From: Prorocentrum cordatum
Lineage: Eukaryota > Sar > Dinophyceae > Prorocentrales > Prorocentraceae
Assembly (NCBI GenBank): GCA_963575745.1
Contig: CAUYUJ010011203.1
Span: forward strand, 368,111 to 432,110
Direction: 5' to 3'
DNA: 64,000 bases
Made by a program: the position numbers and the translations under genes. Shown piece by piece: positions 53,204 to 62,890 of the stretch. Within the stretch, counting starts at the first letter, position 1, and each line of letters starts with the position of its first letter. The notes below the pieces were generated by a model. It did not search any database. It was not told the origin of the DNA and worked only from the letters and a program-made list of their open reading frames with translations.

Positions 53204-53882
53204 TCATGCACATGCCGTTTCCTCTTCTTCGTTATCCACAGCCGCAGGTGCTGGCAGGGCCCAGTGTCTGAGGAGCGCATCCATCTTCACAGAATAGTGT
53301 GCCATCATCCTGAGCGCCTGCTCGGCCCTCTGGATGTTGCCAGTGTCGCCGCGCTGCTTCATGCGCGCCTTCAGCTGCTCCACTATCTCCTCGACCACAT
53401 CGCCACTGCATCCACAACCTGGTGCAATGTTCTTGGCGTCGCCAGTGGCAAGGTTTGACGAGAAGGTGTGGCAGCAGCCGCAGGCGACACCGTGGTCCAC
53501 CTCCCCGAGATCGCCGTACGGCAGGCGCTTCTTCGTGGAGGAGCACAAGGTCGTTATCGTGAGCTCCGCCTCCTCTTTGGACGCCCGAAGTGGGTACGGA
53601 AAAATGGGTACGATACACAACAACAAATGTTGTCCAAAACCGACAGCGGCCGATGTTGGGCAGGGGGCGTCCCGTCTCGTTCCGAACAAGCAACAACTGC
53701 TATTGGACTTTGCACCCGCTCCTTTCGAACCCATTTCGGTCGCCTCGATCCTCTGGCTCCAGCACGAGCGTGCTGTAGCCGCAGCAGAGCCTCTCGGCGC
53801 AGAAGGTCACGTCGTACTCCTGCTTGTCGAACATCGACGACCCCTCCTCCGAGGTCGACGAATCGCCATCTCCGAAAGCCAT
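53204..53882 (-). CDS. Small Cys-rich protein, tandem copy 2 (166 aa, one GA-AG intron)
   Basis: Exon 1 (53882-53751) encodes 44 residues: a short acidic leader, then MFDKQEYDVTFCAERLCCGY and LVLEPE. Exon 2 (53572-53204) continues EAELTITTLCSSTKKRLPYG, VACGCCHTFSS, APGCGCSGDVVEEIVEQLKA, MKQRGDTGNIQRAEQ and an Ala/Glu-rich end. It aligns with copy 1 throughout: KEYDVT, CC, LxLxPE-EA, RxPYGxLxEVD, PGxGC, and the LK(A/T)RM(K)xRGDTGNI-x-R helix. Joining at 53751/53572 restores exactly the copy 1 alignment. A weak spliced-leader relic lies at 53928-53943, 46 bp upstream of the ATG. Frames reading straight through the intron are not real. Function unknown. Confidence 0.78.
53573..53750 (-). other. 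Intron with GA-AG ends, direct and inverted repeats (introner-like)
   Basis: The 178-nt intron begins GATCGAGGCGACCG and ends CGTCCAAAGAG. A 6-bp direct repeat AGAGGA spans both junctions (53754-53749 and 53576-53571). Just inside are inverted termini: GGCGACCGAAATGGGTTCG and, reversed, GGACGCCCGAAGTGGGTACG (about 16 of 20 match). The paralogue has a single CGAGGA at the homologous position. This is the structure expected of an intron created by a small DNA transposon. Confidence 0.75.
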
Positions 53883-53927
53883 TGCCCCGCGGGTGCAGAC
53901 GCCGCCGCCGGGCCGCGCCCTTGCGCC

Positions 53928-53943
53928 CCTGGGCCAAGATGGC
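53928..53943 (-). promoter_or_regulatory. Possible spliced-leader relic upstream of Cys-rich gene copy 2
   Basis: Minus-strand GCCATCTTGGCCCAGG matches the 3' 16 nt of the dinoflagellate leader at 13 positions. It lies in sense orientation 46 bp before the ATG. It is weaker than the relic at 25724, and chance is possible because CCAAGATGGC words are common in the arrays. Confidence 0.4.
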
Positions 53944-54177
53944 GTCCTCGAGCGCTTCTCTGATCGAAACCTTTCCTGACATGAACGGGAAGCGCGTGGA
54001 AGGGAAGAGTTGCGAAAGAACTTGCAGCATCATCGTGATCAAATGTGATATAGGCGAGCTCTCCGAACGCTGACAAAGGATACGTATGGACGCGCGCCCC
54101 CCCGAAACGTTTACAAGCATCTTCCTGGTTATCCTCCTCACTCCTCCGCATGAGAAGGACGACGGCAAAAACGACAA

Positions 54178-54786
54178 TCGTGGGAGGAGGGGGAGGAGGA
54201 TGAGGAGGAGGAGGAGGAGGAGGAGGAGGAGGAGGGGGAGGAGGAGGAGGAGGAGGAGGAGGAGGAATAGGAGGAGGAGGAATAGGAGGAGGAGGAGGAG
54301 GACCAGCAGCAGTAGCAGCAAGAGCAGGAACAGAGGGTGAGGAGAGGACGGGGAGGAGAACGAGGAAGAGGAGGAACAGGAGCAGGATCTACCGCATGAG
54401 GAGGACGACGGCAAAAACGACAATCGTGGGAGGAGGGGGAGGAGGATGAGGAGGAGGAGGAGGAGGAGGAGGAGGAGGAGGAGGAGGAGGAGGAGGAGGA
54501 GGAGGGAGGAGGAGGAGGAGGAGGAAGAGGACCAGCAGCAGTAGCAGCAAGAGCAGGAACATAGGGTGAGGAGGGGACGGGGAGGAGAAAGAGGAAGAGG
54601 AGGAACAGGAGCAGGAGGACGAGGAGTACGAGGCGGAGGAGGATGACAGAGAATGAGCAAGAACGAGAGGAGGAGGAGAAAGGAGGAGGAGGAGGAGGGA
54701 GGAGGAGGAGGAGGAGGAGGAGGAGGAGGAGGAGGAGGAGGAGGAGGAGGTGGTGGATAAGCAAGAACAGCAGGCGGAAGAGAAGG

Positions 54787-54818
<32 letters not shown>

Positions 54819-54885
54819 GAGAAGGAGGAAGAGGAGGAGGAGCAGAAGGAGGAGGAGGAGGAGGAGGAGGAGGAGGAGGAGACCA
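54178..54885. repeat. (GGA)n block with internal ~240-bp duplication
   Basis: AGG/GGA repeats. The segment GACGGCAAAAACGACAATCG + TGGGAGGAGG...AGCAGTAGCAGCAAGAGCAG occurs at 54162-54345 and again at 54406-54560, so the block contains an imperfect larger duplication. The 487-codon minus frame (poly-Pro/Ser/Leu) is an artefact. Confidence 0.93.
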
Positions 54886-55265
54886 GATGGCTTCGAGGGC
54901 CCGTTCGAAGGCATTTTGTAAGGGATGTCTCGAGTGAAACGTTGATTTTACAACGAAAATGTTAAAAACATGCGGGTGTTTCAATATTTTCGCTTCTTGG
55001 GCCATCTTGGGGGTCATCCGAGACCGCTCCGAAAAGATGCCTTACAAGAGCTGTGCCGGCATCCCATTTTATCGAGCATGTCTCGGGCGAAACGCCCATT
55101 TTCGAGGAACCGAGAATTAGGACGTCGATTTCGACATCCCGATGTTTTGAGGACGTCCCGAGCGAAACGCCCATTTCAGGCAAACGACGTCTTAAGATAC
55201 GACCCCCAGCTTCACGATTTGTTTCACGATTTGTTGAGGACGTCTCGAGCGAAACGCTCATGTTG
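54886..55265. repeat. Repeats of GAGCGAAACGCCCAT / ACGTC
   Basis: TCTCGAGTGAAACG (54928), TCTCGGGCGAAACGCCCATT (55081), TCCCGAGCGAAACGCCCATT (55156) and TCTCGAGCGAAACGCTCATG (55243) recur at roughly 75-155 bp, each followed by T/A-rich sequence. This is an irregular tandem family with no gene. Confidence 0.7.
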
Positions 55266-55960
55266 GGAATCCGCCAGGCTCTGGACAACGAGGCGGCGCC
55301 GCACGTTCCCCCCCCCCGACCCCCCCCCCAGTTGATAAAAAGATCCCTCTGGGCAAACAGACGTCCATCGCGCGACTCTTCGAGTCTTGGCGCGCTTACC
55401 GTCATCCGCCGACCCAGTTGGCGTGTGTGAGAGGCCCTTCGACGCGAGGCCAGCCCAACACAAACTGAATTACGCTAGCCTCCTGTGGTCCCTGAGGAGG
55501 TCCCTGGGGGGGTCTGGGGGGGTCCCGGGAAGGGGGGTCCCAGGGGAGGTCAGAGGAGCGGTCCTGGGGGTCGTGACACCCACCCTGGGCGGTGGAGAAG
55601 GAAGTCTTAAGGAGGCGGTCTCCGTCCGCAGGGGATTGGGACCCCTCCCCCCGCCACGGCCACGGCTCCGGCCTCGGCCCCCCCCCCGGCCCCAGCCCCG
55701 GTCCCGGGCCCCCGATCCCAGCCACTGGCTCGGGCACCGGCCCCGGCCATGGGGCCCCGGCTCTGGCCCCGGCCCCAGCACAGGCCGCCACCGAGGAGAC
55801 AGACGGCTCACCTCCTCCCTCCTCCTCCTCCTCCTCCTCCGCCATTCCTTTTCATTAAGAATAACTCCTCCTGGTCGCACCCGGAGGCCAATCGGAAATG
55901 CGGGCCTGGCGCTTCGCCTGAGACTTCATCAACATGTAAGATCCTGAAGCTCAAAATTTG
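55266..55960. other. Intergenic, GC-rich with C/G runs
   Basis: GGGGGGTC runs (55500-55560), CGGCCCCGGC-like repeats (55660-55760) and a short TCC run (55815-55842). No gene. Confidence 0.5.
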
Positions 55961-55961
55961 C

Positions 55962-56369
55962 AACATGTTCACGGATTGAGGGCGGATGGTGTTCAAAATG
56001 TGGCTCTCACCTTCGCGCCGCGCACACCCGTCTTGGAAATTTGCATGAGCTTCACGGATTGAGGGCGGGTGGGTGTTTTTAGTGTTGCTCTCGCCTTGGC
56101 GCCGCGCACATCCGTCGTAGAAAAACTTGTAAGACGTTCACGGATTGAGGACAGGTCGCTTTCAAAATGTGTTTCTCGCCGCGCACGTTCGTCTCAAAAA
56201 CTTGCAAGGAGCTTCACAGACGGAGGGCGGGTCGTTTTCAAAGTGTTGTTCTCGCCCTAGCGCCGCGCACATGCGTCTTACAAAATTGCAGCAGGTTTGC
56301 GGATGGAGGGCGGTTCCTTTCAAAGTGTGGCTCCCGCCTTAGCGCCGCGACACTCGTGTCAAGAGCTTA
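55962..56369. repeat. ~82-bp tandem repeat, 5 copies
   Basis: Units start near 55962, 56044, 56130, 56205 and 56289. Each contains GTTCACGGATTGAGGGCGGG-like sequence, TTTCAAA(A/G)TGT, TCTCGCC and CGCCGCGCAC, then GTCTT and a run of A/T. Confidence 0.88.
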
Positions 56370-56459
56370 CACCAGTTTCAAGGATTCTCATGGGTAAGCT
56401 CGAGCTCGGGCAGCGGCGACGACACCGAGATCAATCGCCCGCGGTCCAATACTGATACA

Positions 56460-56973
56460 TTGGCAGGCCGCGTCGACTCCAAGAGCAAGGGCATCGCCGA
56501 TATCAAGGAGGCCAGCTCCGAAAGTCAGGCCGCGCTCTTGGAGGCAAAGCAAAGGATGGCAAAGCTCTTGGACAAGTTCGATCAGGCACGTCCCCCCGCA
56601 GGTGCACGCGTTGCTGCCCCAGAGCTCCCAGTTCGGCCTGCTGCTCGAGACCACGTGGCATTAAACCAGCAGGTCAAAATCACGGAGCACACGGCGGCGG
56701 CCCCACTGCTCGGGGTCAACAACAATACCAGATTCAAGGGCATGAAGAAAGGCTTCCCGCGCGACGGCCTTCCCTTCAGTGAACTGGTGGGAGACAGCGT
56801 CCAAGCTGAAGATCCTGGACCAGTGGAAAAAGAAGCTCACATCTCTCGGAGCTGACGAGGAGACGGTGGGCCAGCTGGACAGAAACGAGATCGGAACGTT
56901 CTTGCACTGCCACATGACGGCGCACGGTGAGATTGCCGAGGACCCCTTCCAGCTGGCACCCCCAGCAGCCTGA
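56460..56973 (+). pseudogene. Possible gene fragment: coiled-coil and helical protein, frame change
   Basis: The plus-strand frame at 56460-56770 reads DIKEASSESQAALLEAKQRM and AKLLDKFDQARPP (coiled-coil like), later VNNNTRFKGMKKGFPRDGLP. From about 56779 a different frame continues WWETASKLKILDQWKKKLTS, LGADEETVGQLDRNEIGTFL and HCHMTAHGEIAED to a stop at 56973. Both parts have protein-like, non-repetitive composition, so this looks like one coding unit with a frameshift or a small intron near 56775. No family is recognised. The start is not determined; the frame may begin upstream of the ATG-like position. Confidence 0.35.
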
Positions 56974-57800
56974 ACCGCCTCTTCGGAAAGTGAAGTTGGT
57001 GACCAGCCAAGTTACTCGCACCTCTCTCGTACCAGTTCGAGGCCACGCACTCCCGGAACCAGGTCTTACCATCAAGTAGGAAGCAGCATGAGCAGGCATC
57101 AGACGACGAGTAGACAGGCAGCGGCTTGACCATTTTGGGTGCGGCGCTGGAGTTCTTCATTAAGTCACGATTGTATGTTGGTACGGATGCATCATCATGC
57201 TGTTGGGGATTTGGACAGTTGCTAATTGACAGCCTGGCCTCCTCATGGACGGATTGCGTGTTCGTCTTCCGAGTACGGATGACAACCTCGGCCTGTCTAT
57301 CACACGCGTAATTAACCATGTCCCTTCCTGGCTTGGCGGCGGACTCCTCCTAGTTGTGTTTAGTGGGAGCTGGCTCGGCAGCCCACGCAACCCTCTCAAG
57401 CGCAAGCCCAGCATTCCTGTGTCCTCGGGCACTCTCACAGATAGCGATATTTGTTCAGGACCTGCCCTCGACGGGGCGGCACGTGCACGCACACACTGTG
57501 ACTTCTGGATGGTAGACGAAGACGATGAAGGCGTCCCACAGCCCTTTTGACACACCCATCTTAGGGAGGTTGCGTGTGTTCTCCATTCCAGCATTCCGGG
57601 CCTTCATTAGGTCTTCTCCCGTTGCATCGCTGTCTTGTGCACTCCTATATGTGCTCTGCCTCCATCGCACGCCACGTGGCCCGAGCAGTCTTCCGAGGTT
57701 TAGGCTAGCGCGCCAGCGCCTGTCGGGGTGCGCACATCTTGATGGGTCTCGGGGGAAGCAGCACTTGAGAAAGAGAAAATCAGAATTGCGATTGTGACTG
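56974..57800. other. Intergenic
   Basis: Unique, less GC-rich sequence. Frames exist on both strands, such as 57245-57550 plus, without domains. No gene could be supported. Confidence 0.45.
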
Positions 57801-57808
57801 CTGATCAG

Positions 57809-57850
57809 CCTCGTCGTTGCGCGCGAGGCCGCGATCACCAAAAGGTGTGT
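57809..57850 (+). repeat. GT-microsatellite anchor sequence, copy 2
   Basis: CTCGTCGTTGCGCGCGAGGC + CGCGATCACCAAAAG runs directly into (GT)n. This is the most diverged copy. Confidence 0.65.
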
Positions 57851-58727
57851 GTGTGTGAGCGTGTGTGTGTGTGTGTGCGTGCGTGCGTGTGGGTGTTGTC
57901 TGTTGTCTGTTGTGTGGTGTTTGCTGTCTGGTGTGTGCTTTATACGTTGTGTGCTGTGTGCTGCGTGCTGTGTGATGTGTGTTGTGTGTTGTGTGTGTTG
58001 TGTGTTGTATGGTGTGTGGGGTATAGATTGTGTTATGTGGTGTGTTGTGTGATGTGTGGTGTGCGTTGTCTGTTATGTGTTATGTATTGTGTGTTGTGTG
58101 TTGTGTGTTGTGTGCTGTGTGTTGTGTGCTGCGTGTTGTGTGTTGTGTGTTGTGTGTTGTGCGCTGTCTGTTGTCTGTTGTGTGGTGTATGGTGTGTGGT
58201 GTGTGGTGCGTTGTGTGTTGTGTGGTGTGTGCTGTGTGCTGTGCGTTGTGTGTTGTGTTGCGGGTTGCACGTTCTGTGCTGTGTGTTGTGTGAAGCGTGT
58301 GGTGTGGGTTGCGTGTGTTGTGTTGTGTGTTGTGGTGTGGGCTGTGTTTTGTGTTGTGTGTTGTGTTGTGTGGTGTCTGTCGTGTGTTGTGTGTTGTATG
58401 GTGTGTGCTGTGGGGTGTGTGTTGTGTTGTGTGTCGTGTGGTGTGTGCTGTGTGGTGTGGTGTGTGGTGTGTGCGTGTGTGCGTGCGTGCGTGCGTGCGT
58501 GCGTGTGTACGTGCGTGCGTGCGTGCGTGCGCGGGTGGGTGGGTGGGTAGGTGTGTGTTGTGTTGTGTTGTGTTGTGTTGTGGGGTGTGTTGCGGTGTGG
58601 TGTTCTGTCGTGGTGTGCTGTGTTGCATTGCGTTGTGGTGTGCTCTGTTAGTGTTTGTGTGTTTGCGAGTGTGTGTGTGTGTTTGGTTGTGTGTACACGC
58701 GCGCTCTGTTGTTGTCCGACCTTCTAC
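57845..58727. repeat. (TG)n-derived region: GTGTGTTGTGTG, (GTGC)n
   Basis: An initial GT run, then hundreds of bases of TGTGTTGTGTGC-type words, a (GTGC)n run at 58468-58530 and TGTTG repeats. Cys/Val-rich frames of up to 298 codons are artefacts. Confidence 0.95.
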
Positions 58728-58855
58728 GCCTTGTCGCCGCGCGCAGAGCTGCGACGCCCAAAACAAGTGTGCGCCTGTATGCGCGCTTGCTGCGTTTCGA
58801 TCCTCGAAGCTCTGTCGATGCGCGCAAGGCCGCGACGCCAAAAAGGATGTGTGTG
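58728..58855 (+). repeat. GT-microsatellite anchor sequence, copies 3 and 4
   Basis: CTTGTCGCCGCGCGCAGAGC + TGCGACGCCCAAAAC (58729-58763) and CTCTGTCGATGCGCGCAAGG + CCGCGACGCCAAAAAGG (58810-58846), each followed by GTGTG. The two are about 80 bp apart. Confidence 0.8.
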
Positions 58856-59130
58856 CAAGCACGTGTGTGCGTGTGTGTGTGTGCGGGTGTGTGCGCGCGC
58901 CTGTGTGTGCGTGTTTGTGTGCGTGCGTGCGTGCGTGTGTGTGTGTGTGCCTGTGTGCATGTGTGTCTGTGTGTCTGTGTGTGTGTCTGTGTGCCTGTGT
59001 GTGTCTGTGTATGTGTCTGTGTGTGTGTGTCTGTGTGCGTCTGTGTGATTGTGTTTGTGTGTATGCATGGGTGTGTATGCATGCGTGTGTATGCGTGCGT
59101 GCGTGCGTGCGTTCGTGCGTGTTTATGCAG
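58856..59130. repeat. (TG)n / (TGCG)n microsatellite
   Basis: GTGTGTGC, CTGTGTGTCTGTG and GTGCGTGCGTGC runs. Confidence 0.96.
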
Positions 59131-59191
59131 TTTGTTCGTCTTCGGGGTCTGGCGCAGACACGACTCTCAACCGCCCCACCCCTCCTGAACT

Positions 59192-59236
59192 AGTGTGCAT
59201 AACATCCTGGCCTTGACCAGGAGAGTCTACACACTA
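59192..59236. repeat. Small hairpin AGTGTG...CACACT
   Basis: AGTGTG and TCCTGG on the left pair with CCAGGA and CACACT on the right. The motif ATCCTGG is shared with the hairpin at 26.09 kb. Confidence 0.55.
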
Positions 59237-59440
59237 TCCTGGGGCCCAGGACGGCTCTGGCCAAAAGCGGTGGCAGTGCATGACGACCACTGGCTTTTGT
59301 TTGATGGGAGGTCAGACGCTTGCCCGCACTGCCGCGTCCTGGTCGGGTGATCGCGGCAGAAGCTCCCCGAGGCAAGCTTGGCCTGGACCATCAGTTGGTG
59401 GCGCGCGAACTGGGGCAGGGCGAGTTGGGTGGCCTGTTAC
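59237..59440. other. Intergenic
   Basis: No gene recognised. Confidence 0.4.
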
Positions 59441-59580
59441 GAAGGTGCCCTCGAAAGGCTAGGAAGCCTCAAAGAAGGCTTTTCAGAGGGCAGGAGGGCT
59501 TCTAGGAGGACCCGTGGCTTCCTAGAAGGCCACCCCCCCTGGCACCACCCCTCATCTGCGCGCCGCCGGATCAGATCACA
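59441..59580. repeat. CTTCT-N-AGAAG cluster plus GC module
   Basis: AGAAGGCTTTTCAGAGGGC, GCTTCTAGGAGG, CTTCCTAGAAGGCC, then CCCCCCTGGCACC and GCGCGCCGCCGGATCAGATC. Confidence 0.72.
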
Positions 59581-59915
59581 GCCCCAATCTCTCGGCTCAC
59601 CATCTCGTCCACGTGGCGCTCGAGCGCTGCATGAACGTCCTCGATCGCGCCCTCCACTGCGGCCATCGCGATGGAGTCGGCGAGGTACGGCCAGATCACC
59701 CACGTCGCTGTGGAAGCCGCATCTCCAGGCCAGCCGCGGTCGATGCCAGACTCGCGCGTGGCAACGCAGTGATGCGCGAAGCGTGTCCTGTGCTTGAAGG
59801 CGGCTGGGGGGTCTGAACTGGTTGGGACCCAATCGGCCCGGAGGGGAGACGAGGCCGAATCTCTTCAAAAACGATCCCTGCAGAACCCCCCTGGGGTGAA
59901 TCTGGCTTAGTTTCA
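59581..59915. other. Intergenic
   Basis: No gene recognised. Confidence 0.4.
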
Positions 59916-59917
59916 CC

Positions 59918-59990
59918 CCAAATCCGTTTTTGACAATCCGGGGGCCCGAAAACGGCCCCTGCAGGAGGCCGAAGAAGGCCAAAAACCTTC
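59918..59990. repeat. CCGTTTTTGAC...GGCCGAA dispersed repeat
   Basis: CCGTTTTTGACAATCCGGGG + GCCCGAAAACGGCCCC and GGCCGAAGAAGGCCAAAAAC + CTT match the repeat at 15.27 and 35.76 kb in order. Confidence 0.6.
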
Positions 59991-60052
59991 ACCAACCCAG
60001 ACCCTCGAACCTGCCCGCCCCTCCTGCTGGCCAGAACCAGTGCTGAGCCACC

Positions 60053-61211
60053 TCAGACCCCAGCCGACTCCAGTCCTGTACCTCTCCAGCTGCCGCACCC
60101 GCTCCGCGGGCAGGGCAGCGGGCCAGAGCTCTGGCGCCTCCTCGCCCCACGGCCACCGTCCCCCGCGGTGCTGCCCGCGGGAGCACCCGCCGCCGGCCTC
60201 GCCGCGGCACCTCGCCCGCCGCCCTTCCTCCTCCCGCGGCCCCGCGCGCTGCGCCCCGGCACCGCCCGCGCCGGCCGCGACAACCGCCCAGCGGCACCGC
60301 GCGAGGCCCTCCTCCGGCGCCGCGGGGCGCCCACCGCCCTCGGAGCCCGCGCGCCGCGCCACGGCGCCGCCCGCGCCGGCAGGGCGGGGGGGTCCGCTGC
60401 CCGCCGACGCCGAGTAGCACCGCGCGAGGCTCTCCTCCAGCTCCACGAGCTCGGCCGCGGCGTCGCGCGCGGCCCTCTGCGCCAGGCCGCCGCCGCCGGC
60501 GGCCCGCTCCGGCGCCCGAGGCCGCGGGGTGCCCGGCCCGCTGGAGGGCCGGAGGCCGAGCCCAGGCAGCCCGTTCAGCGCGCCCACGGTGTCCCCGAGC
60601 ACGTGCTGCAGCACCGCGTCCGCGAGGGCGTCCGCCTGGGAGATCACCGCGGCCTTGCAGCTGCGCAGCACCGCGGCCCCGCGCGGGGCCGCCGCCGCCG
60701 CGGGCGGCGGGGGCCCCCCGCGCGGCGGTAGGCCCCTGCCGTGGGCGCACAGGTCGGGGCCCAGCAGCTGGTGGATCGCCTCGGTGACGGCGCGCAGCCT
60801 GCGGCGCGGGTCGGCAGGCGCCTCGAGGGGCCAGGCGCCCACCGACCCGCGGCCCGAGGCCCTGGCGGCCGCCGGCGCCATGGGCCCGCCTGGCATCCAG
60901 GGGGCGAGCGCGGGCTCGGCCTGCGGCGGCCGCTCCGGCAGCGTGGCCTCCAAGGCGGCCTGCGGCCTGCCAGACCCGAGGGCGGCGCCGCTGGGCAGCA
61001 GGATGGCGAGAGGAGCCTCGGCCGCCAAGGGGCAGCTCCGCTGCACGTGGAGCACGTCGAGCTGGGAGAGCCTTGGCTGCTCAGCCGCCCGCAGCGCAAA
61101 CGGAGGCGAGGCCGCGCTGAGCAGAGGAAAAGGGGAATCTGCATCTGCGCGGACAGGCCGGGAGCTCGCGCCCGCGAAGTGAGACTCGCCCTGCGTCGAG
61201 CTCGTATGCAA
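60053..61211 (-). CDS. Possible Ala/Arg/Gly-rich hypothetical protein
   Basis: This minus-strand frame is open from 61211 (first ATG) through this region; its formal stop at 59913 lies inside a dispersed repeat, so the coding part likely ends or is spliced near 60050. The central part is plausible protein with helical character: LRAVTEAIHQLLGPDLCAHG, SCKAAVISQADALADAVLQH, VLGDTVGALNG, then RAARDAAAELVELEESLARC. The rest is Ala/Pro/Gly-rich and could arise from GC bias; frames on the other strand are also long. No known domain is recognised. It may be an exon of a helical or coiled-coil protein. Confidence 0.33.
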
Positions 61212-61239
61212 GAGGAGCTCCTGAAGGGCAGGGGGGCCA

Positions 61240-61525
61240 ACAACATTCCCACATAAGCATGCACGTTGACGGCCAGTTCTGGACTTGAGAGCAAGACACT
61301 ACATCACATCGCACTGCATCCACATATCTACAAAACCTTACCACACATCCAATCACTTTCACACTACACTACACTACACTATGCGACGCTAACACTAGAC
61401 CAGACACAAGCACACTAGACCGCACCACCCCACACTACATTACACTGCGTTTCTGCACTTCGCTGCGTCGCAGCGCATCACATGCAGCACATAGGTTCAC
61501 ATTACCTGGTAACACGAGTTCTGAG
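61240..61525. other. AT-richer spacer with (ACACT)n
   Basis: CACTACACTACACTACACTA near 61363-61382. No gene. Confidence 0.6.
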
Positions 61526-61609
61526 GTGTTTCCTTCCGGTCCTCTAGACGCTGTGCCCGCCCAAAACGACCTCACGAACCCTTCGATTTGTCCAAGAGGG
61601 CTCCGATTC

Positions 61610-62070
61610 GATGAAAGATCGCTTCAAGACGCCACAGTGGCCCCCAGACGGCCCAAGAGGCCTCCAAGACGGCCCAAGACGGCTCCCAAGAGTACTCCCA
61701 AGAGAGCCCCCAAGAGGCAACAATCGTTTTTGTTTCCCTAGGCGTTTGATGGATTTGGGCGTTTCCGCCTTTTCGGGTCCCCGACGCTCCAAGACGGTCC
61801 AAGAGGCCCCCAAGATCGCCCCAAGACGGCCCAGGAAACTTCCCAAGACGGCTCACGAGGGCAGGAACGCCCCAAAAGAGATCAAAAGTGGAAAAACGGC
61901 CTGACATTTCGAGCTCTCCGCCCCAAGAAATTCGCAGGAGGCCCAAGAGACCCCCAGAGGGCCCCCAAGAGGCCCCAAGGGGCTCCGATGGGGCCCCCAG
62001 GAGGCCCCCAAAAGGCTCCCAAGAGGCCTCGAAACTGCCCCCCAGAGGCAACTGAGAGCCCGCCGAAGAG
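61610..62070. repeat. GGCCCAAGAGG arrays with TTTGGGCGTTTC leader
   Basis: Two array halves are separated by TTTGATGGATTTGGGCGTTT + CGGGTCCCCGACGCTCC (61744-61795), matching the leader at 29847-29902. Confidence 0.78.
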
Positions 62071-62280
62071 ACCCCAAGCAGAATCCATGAGACTCTGACC
62101 CACTAACTGGGCTCGGTGGCGGGATAGACCCGCAGTCCACTAGATCCGCCGCCCCTTGTTGTTTGCCACAGGAGTGCCCTGCGTGTCAGATGGTAGGTAG
62201 TGCTTGGTTCAAAAATTCCCAATAGGCCTTCGGCCCAACCCGCCAGCCACCCGGAAAGCCGCGTAAAGACCTCAACGAGC
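62071..62280. other. Intergenic
   Basis: Short unique stretch. No gene. Confidence 0.4.
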
Positions 62281-62890
62281 ACAAAAAAATCGTCCCAAAA
62301 CGGCAAAGATGGCCCAAGATGGCCGCTAAGATGCCTACAAGACAGCCAAGATGGCGTCCAAGACGGTCCCAAGATGTCTCCAAGACGGACCGAGATGCCC
62401 GCAAGATGACCCAAGATGGCCTCGCGATCGCCAAAGGCGGCCCATGAGGCCTCCAAGACGGCCCAAGAGGCCTCCAAGAGGACCTCAAGGAAGGTACGAA
62501 GAGGCCAAAATCATTATATATGGTTTAGGTTTGTGAAGGAGCGCGGTGTTTGCTCATGCTCGGCTTTCCGACGGCTCAAACTGCCCCAAATGACACCAGG
62601 ATCGCCCCCAAAGCGCCCGAAGGCCTCCGAGATTGCCCCCTCCAAGAGGGCCCCAAGACGGCGCAGGAGACATCCAAGACGCCCAAGATGGTCTCCAAGA
62701 CGGCCCTGAAGCGCCCCACGAGGGCCCCAAGTCGGCCCATAGAGGCCCGCAAGATGGCCTCCGACGGCGCCAGACGGGCAAGGAACGCCCTCAAACGGAC
62801 GAACCCCCCAGGAACCTCCAAAGACCCCCAAGAAGCCCAAAGAAGCCCCCAAGAGGCCACAAGAATGTCCTAAAAGGCTCCCAAGAGGCC
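62281..62890. repeat. CCCAAGATGGCC / CCAAGACGG array
   Basis: GCCCAAGATGGCC and CCTCCAAGACGG words at about 16-18-bp steps at 62310-62480, continuing more diverged after an interruption at 62495-62590. Confidence 0.75.

Noticed and set aside
53554-55017. 487-codon minus-strand frame
   Set aside because: Mostly (GGA)n complement (poly-Pro/Ser/Leu); its 3' end is an out-of-frame shadow of the Cys-rich gene.
57794-59193. Cys/Val-rich frames of about 285-298 codons
   Set aside because: Translation of TGTGTTGTG-type microsatellite.
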